Shown here: positions 1-11,174 of the stretch, piece by piece
Layout of the letters: each line of letters starts with the position of its first letter
Numbering within the stretch: the stretch's first letter is position 1
Source of the DNA: an uncultured Hyphomicrobiales bacterium
GTDB taxonomy: Bacteria > Pseudomonadota > Alphaproteobacteria > Rhizobiales > Beijerinckiaceae
Direction: 5' to 3'
NCBI GenBank assembly: GCA_903885755.1
Contig: CAISJZ010000451.1
Coordinates: 1-50,178, forward strand
DNA length: 50,178 nucleotides
The notes under the pieces: model-generated
Seen by the model: only the letters and a program-made list of their open reading frames with translations
What the model was told of the DNA's origin: nothing
Databases searched by the model: none
Made by a program: the position numbers and the translations under genes

Positions 1-122
1 AGGGCACCAACGTCGAGTTGGGCAAGAAAATCATTGGCGAATCGAAGCTCAACGTCATCCCCGCGAATGATCTTGACGACGCGGCCCAGAAAATTGTCGC
101 AGCCGTGAAGGGAGCCGCCTGA
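1..122 (+). CDS. sucC: Succinyl-CoA synthetase (ADP-forming) beta subunit, C-terminal end (partial)
   Basis: Frame from nt 3 reads [39 protein letters not shown]; its stop overlaps the sucD ATG (TGATG). Confidence 0.93.
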   Translation, partial: GTNVELGKKIIGESKLNVIPANDLDDAAQKIVAAVKGAA

Positions 123-1009
123 TGTCCGTTCTGATTGACGCGAACACCAAGGTCATCTGTCAGGGCTTTACCGGCAAAAACGGCACGTTCCATTCCGAGC
201 AGGCGCTTGCCTATGGGACGAAAATGGTTGGTGGAACGTCACCAGGCAAGGGTGGCGCGACTCATCTTGGCCTGCCCGTTTTCGATACCGTGGGTGAAGC
301 GAAGGAAGCCACGGGCTGCGATGCGTCGGTGATCTACGTGCCGCCGCCCGGCGCGGCGGACGCGATCTGCGAGGCCATCGCCGCGGAGATCGGACTGATT
401 GTCTGCATCACCGAGGGCATCCCGGTCGCCGACATGATCAAGGTGAAACGGTCGCTATCCGGCTCGAAGTCGCGCCTGATCGGGCCGAATTGCCCAGGCG
501 TGATGACGGCGGGAGAATGCAAGATCGGCATCATGCCGGGCAACATCTTCAAGCGCGGCAGCGTCGGCGTCGTTTCACGCTCGGGTACGCTGACCTACGA
601 GGCGGTGTTCCAGACCACGCAGGAAGGCCTTGGCCAGACTACGGCCGTCGGCATCGGCGGCGACCCCGTCAAGGGCACGGAATTCATCGACGTGCTGGAG
701 ATGTTCCTCGCGGACAAGACCACTGAATCGATCATCATGATCGGCGAAATTGGCGGCTCCGCCGAGGAAGACGCCGCGCAGTTCCTGAAGGACGAAGCCA
801 AACGCGGCCGCAAGAAGCCCATCGTTGGTTTCATAGCGGGCCGCACCGCGCCTCCGGGACGTCGCATGGGTCATGCTGGCGCCATTATTTCGGGTGGTAA
901 GGGCGGCGCCGAAGACAAGATCTCGGCGATGGAGTCGGCGGGCATTCGTGTGTCGCCGTCGCCGGCTCGCCTCGGCAAGACGCTCGCCGCGATGCTGAAG
1001 GGCAATTAA
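122..1009 (+). CDS. sucD: Succinyl-CoA synthetase alpha subunit
   Basis: [33 protein letters not shown]..., [38 protein letters not shown] motifs. Confidence 0.98.
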   Translation: MSVLIDANTKVICQGFTGKNGTFHSEQALAYGTKMVGGTSPGKGGATHLGLPVFDTVGEAKEATGCDASVIYVPPPGAADAICEAIAAEIGLIVCITEGIPVADMIKVKRSLSGSKSRLIGPNCPGVMTAGECKIGIMPGNIFKRGSVGVVSRSGTLTYEAVFQTTQEGLGQTTAVGIGGDPVKGTEFIDVLEMFLADKTTESIIMIGEIGGSAEEDAAQFLKDEAKRGRKKPIVGFIAGRTAPPGRRMGHAGAIISGGKGGAEDKISAMESAGIRVSPSPARLGKTLAAMLKGN

Positions 1010-1023
1010 GAGAGGCCACGAGA

Positions 1024-3984
1024 ATGTCACGTCAGGAACTCAATCAGTCGTTGCTCCAAACGTCGTTCCTTTACGGAACGAACGCCGGCTACATCGAGGA
1101 TCTTTATGATCGCTTCGAGAAAAACCCGGCGAGCGTCGACGCCGAGTGGCGTGAGTTCTTCGCGGCCCTGAAGGACGATCCGACGACGATCGAGCGCAAC
1201 GCGCGTGGCGCGTCGTGGGAGAAGCCGAACTGGCCAATTCCGCCGCGAAACGACCTTGTGTCGGCGCTCGACGGAAACTGGGCCGAGGTTGAAAAGACGG
1301 TTGGCGACAAGATCAAGGCGAAGAGCCAGAAGGCTGGCGCGGAGATCACAAGCGATGATCTGATGCGCGCGACGCGTGACAGCATTCGCGCCTTGATGAT
1401 GATACGCGCCTATCGCATGCGTGGGCATCTGCATGCGAACCTCGATCCGCTCGGCCTCGCGCCGCCGAAGGATCATGAGGAGTTGCATCCCTCGAACTAC
1501 GGTTTCCGAACCGAGGATTACGAGCGCAAGATTTTCATCGATCACGTTCTCGGCCTTGAGTTCGCGACGATTCCCGAGATGCTGGCCATCCTGCGTCGCA
1601 CCTATTGCGACACAATCGGGTTCGAGTTCATGCACATGTCCGATCCCGCCGAAAAAGCCTGGATGCAGGAACGCATCGAGGGGCCGGACAAGACAATCTC
1701 CTTCACCAAGGAGGGTAAGCGCGCCATCCTGAACAAGTTGGTTGAGGCCGAGGGTTTCGAGAAGTTCTGCGATCTACGTTTCACCGGCACCAAGCGCTTC
1801 GGGCTCGACGGTGGTGAAGCGATGATTCCGGCGCTTGAGCAGATCATCAAGCGTGGTGGCGCGCTTGGCGTGCGGGAAATCGTTCTCGGCATGGCGCACC
1901 GGGGACGCATGAACGTTCTCGGGCAGGTGATGGCCAAGCCAAATCGCGCGATTTTCCATGAATTCAAGGGTGGTTCTTTCGCGCCTGACGAGGTCGAGGG
2001 TTCGGGCGACGTCAAGTATCATCTTGGCGCGTCGTCCGACCGCGAATTCGATGGCAACAATGTCCACCTGTCGTTGACGGCGAATCCCTCGCATCTCGAA
2101 ATCTCCGATCCCGTGGTGCTCGGCAAGGTCCGCGCCAAGCAGGATCAGCTTGAGGATGTCGTCGAGCGTTCCAAGGTGCTGCCGCTACTCATTCACGGCG
2201 ACGCCGCCTTTGCTGGGCAGGGCGTGGTCGCCGAATGCTTCGGTCTGTCCGGCCTCAAGGGCCATCGAACTGGCGGCTCCTTGCATTTCATCATCAACAA
2301 TCAGATCGGCTTCACGACCTATCCGCGCTATTCGCGGTCCTCGCCCTATCCCTCCGACGTCGCCAAAATGATCGAGGCGCCGATCATTCACGTGAATGGG
2401 GATGATCCCGAAGCGGTGGTCTACGCGGCCAAGATCGCGATCGAATTCCGGCAGAAGTTTCACAAGCCGGTCGTCATCGACATGTTCTGTTACCGTCGCT
2501 ATGGCCACAACGAAGGCGATGAACCGGGCTTCACGCAGCCCCTGATGTACAAGAAGATTCGCGGCCACAAGTCGACGCTGGAAATCTATTCCGAGAAGAT
2601 CATCGCCGAAGGCATCGTCACGCAGGGCGAGATCGACAAGCTGAAAGCCGACTGGCGCGCGCGCCTCGACGCCGAGGCGGAGGCGGGCGCTTCCTACAAG
2701 CCCAACAAGGCCGACTGGCTCGATGGGCGCTGGGCGGGACTCAAGGCGGCGGGCGAAATGGGCGATGATCCGCGCCGCGGACAGACTGGCGTGGATCTGG
2801 ACAAGCTCAAGGCTATCGGCGCAAAGCTGACCGACATTCCCGCGGACTTCAACATCCACAAGACGATTCAGCGTTTTGTCGACGGCCGTCGCAAAATGGT
2901 CGAGACCGGCGAGGGTATCGATTGGGCGATGGGAGAGGCGCTCGCCTTTGGATCGCTCGTCGACGAGGGCCATCGTGTGCGCCTGTCCGGTCAGGACTGC
3001 GAACGCGGAACGTTTTCGCAGCGTCATTCGGTGCTGATCGACCAGGAGACCGAAGCGCGGCTGGTGCCACTCAACAATATTCGTGACGGACAGGGTCGCT
3101 ACGAGGTCATCAATTCGATGCTTTCGGAAGAGGCTGTTCTTGGCTTCGAGTACGGTTATTCGCTGTCCGAGCCGGATACGCTGGTGCTGTGGGAGGCGCA
3201 GTTCGGCGACTTCGCCAATGGCGCGCAAGTTCTCTTCGATCAGTTCATCTCGTCGGGCGAGCGCAAGTGGCTTCGCATGTCGGGGCTCGTCTGCCTGTTG
3301 CCGCACGGCTACGAAGGCCAGGGCCCCGAACATTCGTCGGCGCGCCTTGAGCGCTACCTGCAGATGTGCGCCGAGGACAACATGCAGGTCGCCAATTGCA
3401 CGACGCCGGCCAACTATTTTCATATCCTTCGTCGGCAATTGAAACGCGACATCCGCAAGCCGCTTATCCTGATGACGCCCAAGTCGCTGCTTCGACACAA
3501 GCGCGCCGTCTCGACACTCGACGAGATGAAGACAGGCTCGACGTTCCATCGCCTGTTGTGGGACGACGCCGAGAGTCTGAAGGGCGAAAAGATCAAACTG
3601 GCTAAGGACGACAAAATTCGCCGCGTGATTCTCACCACCGGCAAGGTCTATTACGATCTATACGAAGAGCGCGAGAAGCGCGGCATCGACGATGTGTATC
3701 TGTTGCGCGTCGAGCAGCTCTATCCATTCCCGCTCAAGGCGCTTGTCACCGAACTCAGCCGATTCAAGAAGGCCGAGATCATCTGGTGTCAGGAGGAGCC
3801 AAAGAACATGGGTTCCTGGAGTTTCGTCGAACCGTATCTTGAATGGGTGCTGGGCCAGGTTGGCGGCAAGTCGAAGCGAGCCCGCTACGTCGGGCGTCCC
3901 GCCTCGGCCGCGACGGCCACCGGCCTGATGTCGAAGCATCTCGCGCAGCTCAAGGCATTCCTCGAAGAGGCGTTCGCCTCCTGA
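1024..3984 (+). CDS. sucA: 2-oxoglutarate dehydrogenase E1 component
   Basis: 986 aa; N-terminal [73 protein letters not shown]. Confidence 0.98.
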   Translation: MSRQELNQSLLQTSFLYGTNAGYIEDLYDRFEKNPASVDAEWREFFAALKDDPTTIERNARGASWEKPNWPIPPRNDLVSALDGNWAEVEKTVGDKIKAKSQKAGAEITSDDLMRATRDSIRALMMIRAYRMRGHLHANLDPLGLAPPKDHEELHPSNYGFRTEDYERKIFIDHVLGLEFATIPEMLAILRRTYCDTIGFEFMHMSDPAEKAWMQERIEGPDKTISFTKEGKRAILNKLVEAEGFEKFCDLRFTGTKRFGLDGGEAMIPALEQIIKRGGALGVREIVLGMAHRGRMNVLGQVMAKPNRAIFHEFKGGSFAPDEVEGSGDVKYHLGASSDREFDGNNVHLSLTANPSHLEISDPVVLGKVRAKQDQLEDVVERSKVLPLLIHGDAAFAGQGVVAECFGLSGLKGHRTGGSLHFIINNQIGFTTYPRYSRSSPYPSDVAKMIEAPIIHVNGDDPEAVVYAAKIAIEFRQKFHKPVVIDMFCYRRYGHNEGDEPGFTQPLMYKKIRGHKSTLEIYSEKIIAEGIVTQGEIDKLKADWRARLDAEAEAGASYKPNKADWLDGRWAGLKAAGEMGDDPRRGQTGVDLDKLKAIGAKLTDIPADFNIHKTIQRFVDGRRKMVETGEGIDWAMGEALAFGSLVDEGHRVRLSGQDCERGTFSQRHSVLIDQETEARLVPLNNIRDGQGRYEVINSMLSEEAVLGFEYGYSLSEPDTLVLWEAQFGDFANGAQVLFDQFISSGERKWLRMSGLVCLLPHGYEGQGPEHSSARLERYLQMCAEDNMQVANCTTPANYFHILRRQLKRDIRKPLILMTPKSLLRHKRAVSTLDEMKTGSTFHRLLWDDAESLKGEKIKLAKDDKIRRVILTTGKVYYDLYEEREKRGIDDVYLLRVEQLYPFPLKALVTELSRFKKAEIIWCQEEPKNMGSWSFVEPYLEWVLGQVGGKSKRARYVGRPASAATATGLMSKHLAQLKAFLEEAFAS

Positions 3985-4036
3985 TCGTCAACGGCGATTT
4001 CCGCTCCAACCACGAAGGACCGCGCCGCGCGCGGGC

Positions 4037-5266
4037 ATGATCATGGCAACTGAAATCCGGGTGCCCACGCTGGGCGAATCTGTTTCCGAAGCGACTGTTG
4101 GGCGCTGGTTCAAGAAGCCCGGCGACGCGATCAAGGCGGACGAGCCGCTGGTCGAACTGGAGACCGACAAGGTGACGCTCGAAGTCAACGCGCCCGCCGC
4201 TGGCGTGCTGACCGAAATCGTCGTGAAGGACGGCGAGACCGTCGGTCCCGGCGCCTTGCTGGGTCAGATTGGCGCTGCGTCGGGCGCCGCCGCGACGCCC
4301 GCTCCCGCCGTCCCTGCAAAGGCGTCCGCGCCTGTCGAGGCGCCGAAGGCCCCGGCGCCAGCCGCGGCCACGTCAATGCCGCCGGCGCCAGCCGCCGCGA
4401 AGATCGCCGCCGACAACAATGTCGCGATCGATGGCGTCGCTGGCTCGGGCAAGCGTGGTCAGGTTCTCAAGGGCGACGTGCTCGCGGCGATCGCGAGCGG
4501 ACCTGTCGCCGCGCCGACTCCGCTCGCGCCAATCGTCGCGCGCGTTCCCTCCAGTCAGGACGATGCGTCGCGCGAGGAGCGCGTGCGCATGACCAAGCTG
4601 CGCCAGACCATCGCGCGCCGCCTGAAGGACGCGCAAAACACCGCCGCCATGCTTACCACGTTTAACGAGGTCGACATGGGCGAGGTGATGGCGCTGCGCG
4701 CCAAATACAAGGATATCTTCGAGAAGAAGCACGGCGCCAAGCTCGGCTTCATGAGCTTCTTCGTGAAGGCCTGCACCCAGGCGCTGAAGGAAATTCCCGC
4801 GGTCAACGCCGAGATCGACGGGACCGATCTCGTCTACAAGAATTATTATCACGTCGGCATCGCGGTCGGGACGGACCGCGGCCTCGTGGTCCCGGTGCTG
4901 CGCGACGCCGACCGCATGGGGCTTGCCCAGATCGAGAAGACCATTGGCGATTTCGGCAAGCGCGCGCGCGACGGCCAGCTCAAGATTGACGAGATGCAGG
5001 GCGGCACGTTCACGATCACGAACGGCGGCATCTATGGTTCGTTGATGTCGACGCCGATTCTCAACGCGCCGCAATCCGGCATTCTTGGCATGCACAAGAT
5101 TCAGGAACGCCCGATGGCGGTCGGTGGCAAGATCGAGATTCGCCCGATGATGTATCTGGCGCTGTCCTACGATCACCGAATCGTCGACGGCAAGGAAGCG
5201 GTCACGTTCCTCGTGCGGGTCAAGGAAGCGCTCGAGGATCCGGCGCGGCTGGTGCTGGATCTTTGA
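4037..5266 (+). CDS. sucB: Dihydrolipoyl succinyltransferase, E2 component of 2-oxoglutarate dehydrogenase (alternative start at 4043)
   Basis: Lipoyl domain ([21 protein letters not shown]...ETDKVTLEV), Ala/Pro linker, catalytic domain ending [33 protein letters not shown]. Confidence 0.98.
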   Translation: MIMATEIRVPTLGESVSEATVGRWFKKPGDAIKADEPLVELETDKVTLEVNAPAAGVLTEIVVKDGETVGPGALLGQIGAASGAAATPAPAVPAKASAPVEAPKAPAPAAATSMPPAPAAAKIAADNNVAIDGVAGSGKRGQVLKGDVLAAIASGPVAAPTPLAPIVARVPSSQDDASREERVRMTKLRQTIARRLKDAQNTAAMLTTFNEVDMGEVMALRAKYKDIFEKKHGAKLGFMSFFVKACTQALKEIPAVNAEIDGTDLVYKNYYHVGIAVGTDRGLVVPVLRDADRMGLAQIEKTIGDFGKRARDGQLKIDEMQGGTFTITNGGIYGSLMSTPILNAPQSGILGMHKIQERPMAVGGKIEIRPMMYLALSYDHRIVDGKEAVTFLVRVKEALEDPARLVLDL

Positions 5267-5275
5267 GGACCGACA

Positions 5276-5626
5276 ATGGCGGTCTCCGGAGCCTCGACGG
5301 ATGGTCGCTTTGCATGGGATGAACGGCGCGCGCTGGGCCTTGTCGGCAAACACGCGCTTGTTGGCATCACGTATCTGGATACGGACGGAAAGACCGTGAC
5401 GGCGCAAGTCCAGTTGCACGGAACCATTGTCTCGGTCGATCGGAATGACGGAATTGAGCTTTCGCTCAGGGGCCGCGATGAAGGCGAATCATTCTGGCTG
5501 CCCGCCGCGACGGGGCCTTTTGAAGAGGCTCCGCCTGGCGAGTACGCGCTTCGGGCAACGGGCGAAATTCTTGTGAACCCGGATTTCATTTCGACTTGGA
5601 CCGTCACCAGGGCAAAACCCGACTAA
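5276..5626 (+). CDS. Uncharacterised 116-aa protein encoded between sucB and lpdA
   Basis: Intact ORF with 9-nt gap from sucB and 21-nt gap to lpdA, same strand; sequence suggests a small beta-rich soluble domain. Confidence 0.8.
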   Translation: MAVSGASTDGRFAWDERRALGLVGKHALVGITYLDTDGKTVTAQVQLHGTIVSVDRNDGIELSLRGRDEGESFWLPAATGPFEEAPPGEYALRATGEILVNPDFISTWTVTRAKPD

Positions 5627-5647
5627 TTCCCACTCAGCGAGTATCGC

Positions 5648-7045
5648 ATGACTTACGATCTCATCGTTATCGGCACTGGACCTGGCGGGTATGTTTGCGC
5701 GATCCGCGCGGCGCAACTTGGCATGAAGGTCGCTGTTGTTGAAAAGCGGAAGACACATGGAGGCACCTGCCTCAACATCGGCTGTATTCCCTCGAAGGCC
5801 TTGCTCTATGCCTCCGAGATGTTCGAGCAGGCTGGCCACGACCTGCCGGCGCTCGGCGTCGTGGTTGGCAAGCCGACGCTCGATATGGCGGCGATGATGA
5901 AGCACAAGGACGATACGGTGGCGGCGAACGTCAACGGCGTCGGCTTTCTCCTGAAAAAGAACAAGATTGATTCATTTTTCGGCGCGGGCGCCATCCTTGC
6001 CGCAGGCAAGATCAGCGTAACGGCCGACGACGGCGCGGTGACGGAACTCGAAACCCGGAAGATCGTCATCGCGACGGGGTCCGATGTGGCGCCGCTGCCG
6101 GGCGTGGCAATCGATGAAAAGACGATCGTTTCCTCGACGGGCGCGCTGGTGCTCGACAAGGTTCCCGCGAAAATGGTTATCGTCGGCGCCGGCGTGATTG
6201 GCCTTGAACTCGGCTCGGTGTGGCGTCGCCTTGGCGCCGAAGTCACGGTCGTGGAATTTCTCGATCGAATTCTCCCCGGCATGGACAACGAGGTGGCGCG
6301 TCAGTTTCAGCGTTTGCTGGAAAAGCAAGGCTTCGCTTTTCTGCTTTCGCACAAGGTCTCGAAAGTCGAGACGTCGGGCGCCGGCGCGAAGGTCACCATC
6401 GAGCCGGCCGCTGGCGGTGACGCTCGCACGCTCGAAGCCGATGTCGTGCTGGTCGCAATAGGGCGGCGTCCGTATACCGAAGGTCTCGGTCTTGATAAGG
6501 CGGGCGTGGCCATGGAGCGCGGCCGGGTCGTGATCGATGACCATTTCGCGACGAGCGTTCCCGGCATTTACGCCATCGGCGACGTGGTGCGCGGTCCCAT
6601 GCTTGCTCATAAGGCGGAAGACGAGGGCATGGCTGTCGCCGAAATTCTCGCGGGGCAACATGGCCACGTCAATTACGACGTTATTCCCGGCGTTGTTTAC
6701 ACCGAGCCGGAAGTCGCGACCGTCGGCAAGACCGAGGAGGAGCTCTCGGCCGCAGGGGTTACCTATAAGGTTGGCAAATTCCCGATGACCGCGAATGGTC
6801 GTGCGCGGTCCATGCGCTCCACCGACGGCTTTGTGAAAGTGCTCGCGGACGCCGTGACCGATCGCGTACTGGGCGTTCACATCATCGGCCGCGGCGCTGG
6901 CGAACTGATTGCCGAGGCCGCCTTGTTGATGGAGTTTGGAGGCTCGTCCGAGGATATGGCGCGTACCTGCCACGCCCATCCCACGATGTCGGAGGCGGTC
7001 AAGGAAGCCGCGCTTGCCGTCGAGAAGCGCGCGATCCACATTTAG
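5648..7045 (+). CDS. lpdA: Dihydrolipoyl dehydrogenase (E3)
   Basis: GTGPGGYVCAIRAAQLG FAD motif, GGTCLNIGCIPSKALL redox-active disulfide, C-terminal HAHPTMSEAVKEAAL. Confidence 0.98.
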   Translation: MTYDLIVIGTGPGGYVCAIRAAQLGMKVAVVEKRKTHGGTCLNIGCIPSKALLYASEMFEQAGHDLPALGVVVGKPTLDMAAMMKHKDDTVAANVNGVGFLLKKNKIDSFFGAGAILAAGKISVTADDGAVTELETRKIVIATGSDVAPLPGVAIDEKTIVSSTGALVLDKVPAKMVIVGAGVIGLELGSVWRRLGAEVTVVEFLDRILPGMDNEVARQFQRLLEKQGFAFLLSHKVSKVETSGAGAKVTIEPAAGGDARTLEADVVLVAIGRRPYTEGLGLDKAGVAMERGRVVIDDHFATSVPGIYAIGDVVRGPMLAHKAEDEGMAVAEILAGQHGHVNYDVIPGVVYTEPEVATVGKTEEELSAAGVTYKVGKFPMTANGRARSMRSTDGFVKVLADAVTDRVLGVHIIGRGAGELIAEAALLMEFGGSSEDMARTCHAHPTMSEAVKEAALAVEKRAIHI

Positions 7046-7094
7046 CGCGAATCAGGACGGGCGGAGATAGCCGCCGCTTGTCGCGGAGAAGGTC

Positions 7095-7637
7095 ATGCGC
7101 CGGTTCAGGCGAGCTTTGTGGACGGTTCTGGCGCTGGCTTTCCTTGGCCTGTCATGGCTGTGGGAAACGCTACATCCGCTTGTTCGCCGGATTATCGACT
7201 TAATCCCCCTGGAGACGGTCAAACGCGCGGTCGCACGGTTCATGGAGCGATTGCCGCCTTATCCAACGTTGATGATTTTTCTAGTCCCATTGATTGCTCT
7301 AGAGCCGCTGAAGCTTTTCGCTCTCTGGCTGTTCGCAAAGGGCGAATGGCTTTTAGGTCTGACCACCTATGTCGGAACCGATGTCCTGAGGCTGGGTCTG
7401 GTTTCTTTTCTGTTCAACACGAACAAGGACAAGCTGCTTTCCATTGCCTGGTTTCGGCGTCTGTACCTGTGGTTCACCTGGGTTCACCAATGGGCCCACG
7501 CGCAGGTCGCGCCACTGAAGGCCGCGATTCGCCAGGCGTTGCTGGAAGCCGGGCTCCTCGGTGGACGGGGGGCAATTCTACGAAAAGTCGCGGCTATCTG
7601 GCGCTTCGCGCGGCGCGGCGGGTTCAAGGACGCCTGA
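7095..7637 (+). CDS. Hypothetical membrane protein
   Basis: 180-aa ORF with hydrophobic segments (LWTVLALAFLGLSWLWETL; TLMIFLVPLIALEPLKLFALWLF), directly downstream of lpdA. Confidence 0.75.
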   Translation: MRRFRRALWTVLALAFLGLSWLWETLHPLVRRIIDLIPLETVKRAVARFMERLPPYPTLMIFLVPLIALEPLKLFALWLFAKGEWLLGLTTYVGTDVLRLGLVSFLFNTNKDKLLSIAWFRRLYLWFTWVHQWAHAQVAPLKAAIRQALLEAGLLGGRGAILRKVAAIWRFARRGGFKDA

Positions 7638-7643
7638 CCGGCG

Positions 7644-8651
7644 TTATCTCGCGCGGGGATGCGCGTTCCGCCACGCGTCGAGCAGCCGGGTTGAATCAAC
7701 GGCGGTGTAGAGCTGCGTGGTTGAGAGCGAGGCGTGGCCCAGCAATTCCTGAATGGAGCGTAGATCGCCGCCGCGCGCCAGCAGATGGGTCGCGAATGAG
7801 TGGCGCAAGGCGTGCGGTGTTGCCGTGTCGGGAAGGCCGAGAGCGCCGCGCAGTCGTTCGATCGCCAATTGGATGATTCTCGGCGATAGCGGGCCGCCCT
7901 TCTCGCCGATGAACAGGGGTCCGGCGGGTTCGAGCTTGAACGGGCACAGAGCCAGATAGGCCTCGATCGCGGCGCGAACCGTGGCGATGACCGGAACCGA
8001 ACGCATTTTCGCGCCTTTGCCCACGACCGTCAGGCTGTCGCGCTCGCCAACCGGCGCGTCGTCGCGGCGGATCGACAGGGCCTCGGAGATTCGCAGGCCC
8101 GCGCCATAGAGCAAAGCAAACACGGCGGCGTCGCGGGCAAGCGTCCATGGGGGGCGTGATTCGCCCGCGCGACAAGCGGTTCCAGAGACTGCGCGGGCGG
8201 ACGCCGCGGAGAGAGGCTTTGGCAGGGTTCTCGCCAGCTTGGGCGTGCGAATCGCCGAGAAAGCCGAGGCTTTGCCGCGACCGGATCGTTCGAGATGGCG
8301 GGCAAAGGATCGCACGCCGGCGAGGATGCGTAGCAGGGTCCGGCTTTCGACACCTTCGGATCGCCGGCGGGCCATGAAGGCGCGAATATCGGCTGGCGTC
8401 AGGTCGGAAAAGGCGGCGATATCGGCCTTCGCGCCAAAATGCCCGGCAAGAAAATTGAGGAACTGGCGCAGGTCGCGGGCATAGGCCTCGATCGTATGCG
8501 CCGACAGCCGTCGCTCGCCCACCAGATGCGCCAGCCATTGCAGCGCCAATTCGGCGAGATCGGGCGCGGCGGAAACGAACGCCAGGGAATCGTCCGTCGA
8601 ACTTTTCAATTCTTCCGATTTTGGCGGCTTCATGGAGCGATAGTGCGCCAT
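7644..8651 (-). CDS. xerC: Tyrosine recombinase XerC
   Basis: N-terminal SAM-like domain (LSAHTIEAYARDLRQFLNFL) and catalytic motifs LLYGAGLRISEAL, HALRHSFATHLLARGGDLRSIQELLGHASLSTTQLYTAV. Confidence 0.93.
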   Translation of the reverse strand: MAHYRSMKPPKSEELKSSTDDSLAFVSAAPDLAELALQWLAHLVGERRLSAHTIEAYARDLRQFLNFLAGHFGAKADIAAFSDLTPADIRAFMARRRSEGVESRTLLRILAGVRSFARHLERSGRGKASAFSAIRTPKLARTLPKPLSAASARAVSGTACRAGESRPPWTLARDAAVFALLYGAGLRISEALSIRRDDAPVGERDSLTVVGKGAKMRSVPVIATVRAAIEAYLALCPFKLEPAGPLFIGEKGGPLSPRIIQLAIERLRGALGLPDTATPHALRHSFATHLLARGGDLRSIQELLGHASLSTTQLYTAVDSTRLLDAWRNAHPRAR

Positions 8652-8698
8652 GCCAGCATTAAGGAAGCGTTACGGCTTCACGCTCCGGCGGCTGGCCT

Positions 8699-9022
8699 CT
8701 AGCCGTTTGCCTTGATCTGGGCGATGGCCTTCGCTCCCAACTCTTCCATGGTCCGGTGAATCTGGTGATCGGACTGAGCGACGCCCGCCGCGTCGAAATC
8801 CCGGCGGATAAGCGCGAAAACGTCCTTTTCGCTGCCTTTTTGCACGTCGGAGGCCACCAGTTGCCGGGCGTAGTCTTCCGCGGCGGGGCCGATCTTGCCG
8901 AGTTTCTCGGCGGCCCACAGGCCTAACAGCTTGTCGCGGCGAGCGGTCGCCTTGAAGCGCAGTTCCTCGTTATGCGCGAATTGCTTCTCGAAGGAATCCT
9001 CGCGCTTGTCGAACGTGCTCAT
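8699..9022 (-). CDS. DUF1476 protein, F1-ATPase inhibitor zeta subunit family
   Basis: MSTFDKREDSFEKQFAHNEELRFKATARRDKLLGLWAAEKLGK matches my recollection of the alphaproteobacterial zeta inhibitor; start trimmed from the tracked ORF to the ATG at 9022. Confidence 0.88.
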   Translation of the reverse strand: MSTFDKREDSFEKQFAHNEELRFKATARRDKLLGLWAAEKLGKIGPAAEDYARQLVASDVQKGSEKDVFALIRRDFDAAGVAQSDHQIHRTMEELGAKAIAQIKANG

Positions 9023-9368
9023 GGACCGATCTCCCAACCAAGGTCGCGGGGCCATGCCAAATTCAGCCCCGAGCGCGATATAAAGGGCTTGGCGAGTCTT
9101 TTCCAGAGCGGATTTATCGACCAATCGTCGCGCATCGCCAGTTTCCCCTGAACGCATCTCGGCTTTGTTTTCCCCAATCATTGTGCCGGCGCCGCCAATC
9201 GGCTAGTTTGCCACGGGGGTCGAGTTTTCCGGGTATCGCCCGGGGTCGCCCGCCGCCGCGGTCACCCGACCGGCCCTCGTCAAGCCCGCCAGCACGCGCG
9301 GCGAACCCGGAGCCAAGTACAGGAGCCTCGGATCAGGAATGGATTTTCTCAAGCCACGGTTGACCCCA

Positions 9369-10133
9369 ATGAATCGCCGCCGTCGCATCTACGAAGGCAA
9401 GGCCAAGGTCCTTTATGAAGGTCCCGAGCCTGGTACCTTGATCCAGCATTTCAAGGACGACGCCACGGCTTTCAACGCCAAGAAACACGAGGTCATCGAC
9501 GGCAAGGGTGTGCTCAACAACCGTATTTCCGAATACGTTTTCCAGCACCTTAACGAAATCGGCGTTCCCACGCATTTCATCCGTCGCCTCAACATGCGCG
9601 AGCAGTTGATTCGCGAGGTCGAGATTGTTCCGCTCGAAGTGGTTGTGCGTAACGTCGCGGCCGGTTCGCTGTCGACGCGCCTCGGCATCGAGGAAGGCAC
9701 TCAATTGCCGCGCTCGATCATCGAATTTTATTACAAGAACGACGCGCTCAACGACCCGATGGTCTCCGAAGAGCACATCACGGCCTTTGGCTGGGCGACG
9801 CCGCAGGAAATCGACGACATCATGGCGCTCGCCATACGGGTCAACGACTTCCTGTGCGGACTGTTCCTCGGCGTCGGAATTCGGCTTGTCGATTTCAAGA
9901 TGGAATGCGGGCGTCTTTGGGAAGGCGAGATGATGCGCATCGTCGTCGCCGACGAGATTTCCCCGGATTCCTGTCGCCTGTGGGACATGAAATCCAACGA
10001 CAAGCTCGACAAGGACCGGTTCCGCCGCGACATGGGCGGTCTCGTCGAAGCCTACACGGAAGTCGCGCGCCGTCTCGGCATCATGCAGGAAAACGAGCCG
10101 CCCCGCTCCAGCGGGCCGAAGCTGGTCCAATGA
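9369..10133 (+). CDS. purC: Phosphoribosylaminoimidazole-succinocarboxamide synthase (tracked ORF opens at 9339)
   Basis: [61 protein letters not shown]. Confidence 0.97.
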   Translation: MNRRRRIYEGKAKVLYEGPEPGTLIQHFKDDATAFNAKKHEVIDGKGVLNNRISEYVFQHLNEIGVPTHFIRRLNMREQLIREVEIVPLEVVVRNVAAGSLSTRLGIEEGTQLPRSIIEFYYKNDALNDPMVSEEHITAFGWATPQEIDDIMALAIRVNDFLCGLFLGVGIRLVDFKMECGRLWEGEMMRIVVADEISPDSCRLWDMKSNDKLDKDRFRRDMGGLVEAYTEVARRLGIMQENEPPRSSGPKLVQ

Positions 10134-10369
10134 AGGCTCGCGTAACCGTTACCCTGAAGAGTGGCGTTCTCGATCCGCAAGGCAAGGCGATCGAGGGCGC
10201 CTTGCGGTCGCTCGGCGTCGAGGGCGTCGCCGGCGTGCGGCAGGGCAAGGTCTTTGATGTCGAACTCGACACGCAGGACCGGGGCGCCGCCGAATCCGCG
10301 CTCAAACAAGCCTGTGAAAAGCTGCTGGCCAACACGGTGGTCGAGAATTATCGGGTCGAGATTGTCTGA
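10130..10369 (+). CDS. purS: Phosphoribosylformylglycinamidine synthase subunit PurS
   Basis: 79 aa, [46 protein letters not shown]; start overlaps the purC stop (ATGA). Confidence 0.95.
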   Translation: MKARVTVTLKSGVLDPQGKAIEGALRSLGVEGVAGVRQGKVFDVELDTQDRGAAESALKQACEKLLANTVVENYRVEIV

Positions 10370-10405
10370 CCTGATTGGTCGACGCCTTCCAGACGGGTCG
10401 AAACC

Positions 10406-11092
10406 ATGAAAGCCGCCGTCGTCCTTTTTCCCGGCTCGAATCGCGAGGGCGATGTCGTTCGCGCGCTGACCGCTTCCATCGGACATGTTCCGCCGGTCGT
10501 CTGGCACGCCGATTCCGAACTGCCCTCCGGCACCGATCTGGTTGTCCTTCCCGGCGGCTTTTCCTATGGAGATTATCTGCGATGCGGCGCCATCGCGGGG
10601 CGCGCGCGCATCATGGACGCGGTACGCGCCCATGCCGCGCGCGGCGGTTTGGTGCTTGGCATCTGCAACGGATTCCAGATTCTCTGCGAGGGCGGCCTTC
10701 TGCCGGGCGTTCTGATGCGCAACAAGGATCTGCGATTCATTTGCAAGATGCAGCATCTGCGCGTCGAACGGGCGGATACCGCCTTCGCGCGCGCCTATCA
10801 AAAGGGACAGGCAATCAAGGTCGCCATCGCGCACGGCGAAGGCAATTACGAGGCCGATGACGAAACCATACGGCGGATCGAGGGCGAGGGACGTGTCGCG
10901 TTCCGGTATTGCGACGAGGCGGGGATCGTTGGTGGATTGTCCAATCCGAATGGATCAACCCATGACATCGCTGGCGTCTATTCGGAAAAACTCAATGTGC
11001 TCGGACTCATGCCGCATCCGGAAAATCTGATCGATCCGCTTGTTGGCGGCGTCGATGGTCGCGGTATGTTCGAAAGTCTCGTGGTGGTCTGA
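10406..11092 (+). CDS. purQ: Phosphoribosylformylglycinamidine synthase subunit PurQ (glutamine amidotransferase)
   Basis: MKAAVVLFPGSNREGDVVRAL, LPGGFSYGDYLRCGAIA, GICNGFQILCE. Confidence 0.97.
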   Translation: MKAAVVLFPGSNREGDVVRALTASIGHVPPVVWHADSELPSGTDLVVLPGGFSYGDYLRCGAIAGRARIMDAVRAHAARGGLVLGICNGFQILCEGGLLPGVLMRNKDLRFICKMQHLRVERADTAFARAYQKGQAIKVAIAHGEGNYEADDETIRRIEGEGRVAFRYCDEAGIVGGLSNPNGSTHDIAGVYSEKLNVLGLMPHPENLIDPLVGGVDGRGMFESLVVV

Positions 11093-11129
11093 TTGGCTTT
11101 GGTCGATTCTTTCAAGATCACGCATATAA

Positions 11130-11157
11130 AAAAGCCCGGTCCAAAGACCGGGCTTTT
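11130..11157. terminator. Bidirectional intrinsic terminator-like hairpin between convergent purQ and ompW
   Basis: Perfect inverted repeat AAAAGCCCGGTC-CAAA-GACCGGGCTTTT with A-tract on one side and T-tract on the other. Confidence 0.9.
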
Positions 11158-11174
11158 CGTTGCATGGCTGGCGA

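Noticed and set aside
2185-3549. 454-aa minus-strand ORF antisense to sucA
   Set aside because: Shadow ORF from GC-rich codon bias; the + strand encodes unmistakable SucA.
4300-4400. Repeated CCGGCGCCAGCCGC-like units
   Set aside because: They encode the Ala/Pro-rich interdomain linker of SucB; not an independent repeat element.
4373-5419. 348-aa minus-strand ORF over sucB
   Set aside because: Shadow of the SucB coding frame.
7644-8651. Tyrosine recombinase as a possible mobile-element integrase
   Set aside because: XerC-like, paired with a XerD-like gene elsewhere in the window, with no phage or transposon genes or att repeats seen nearby.
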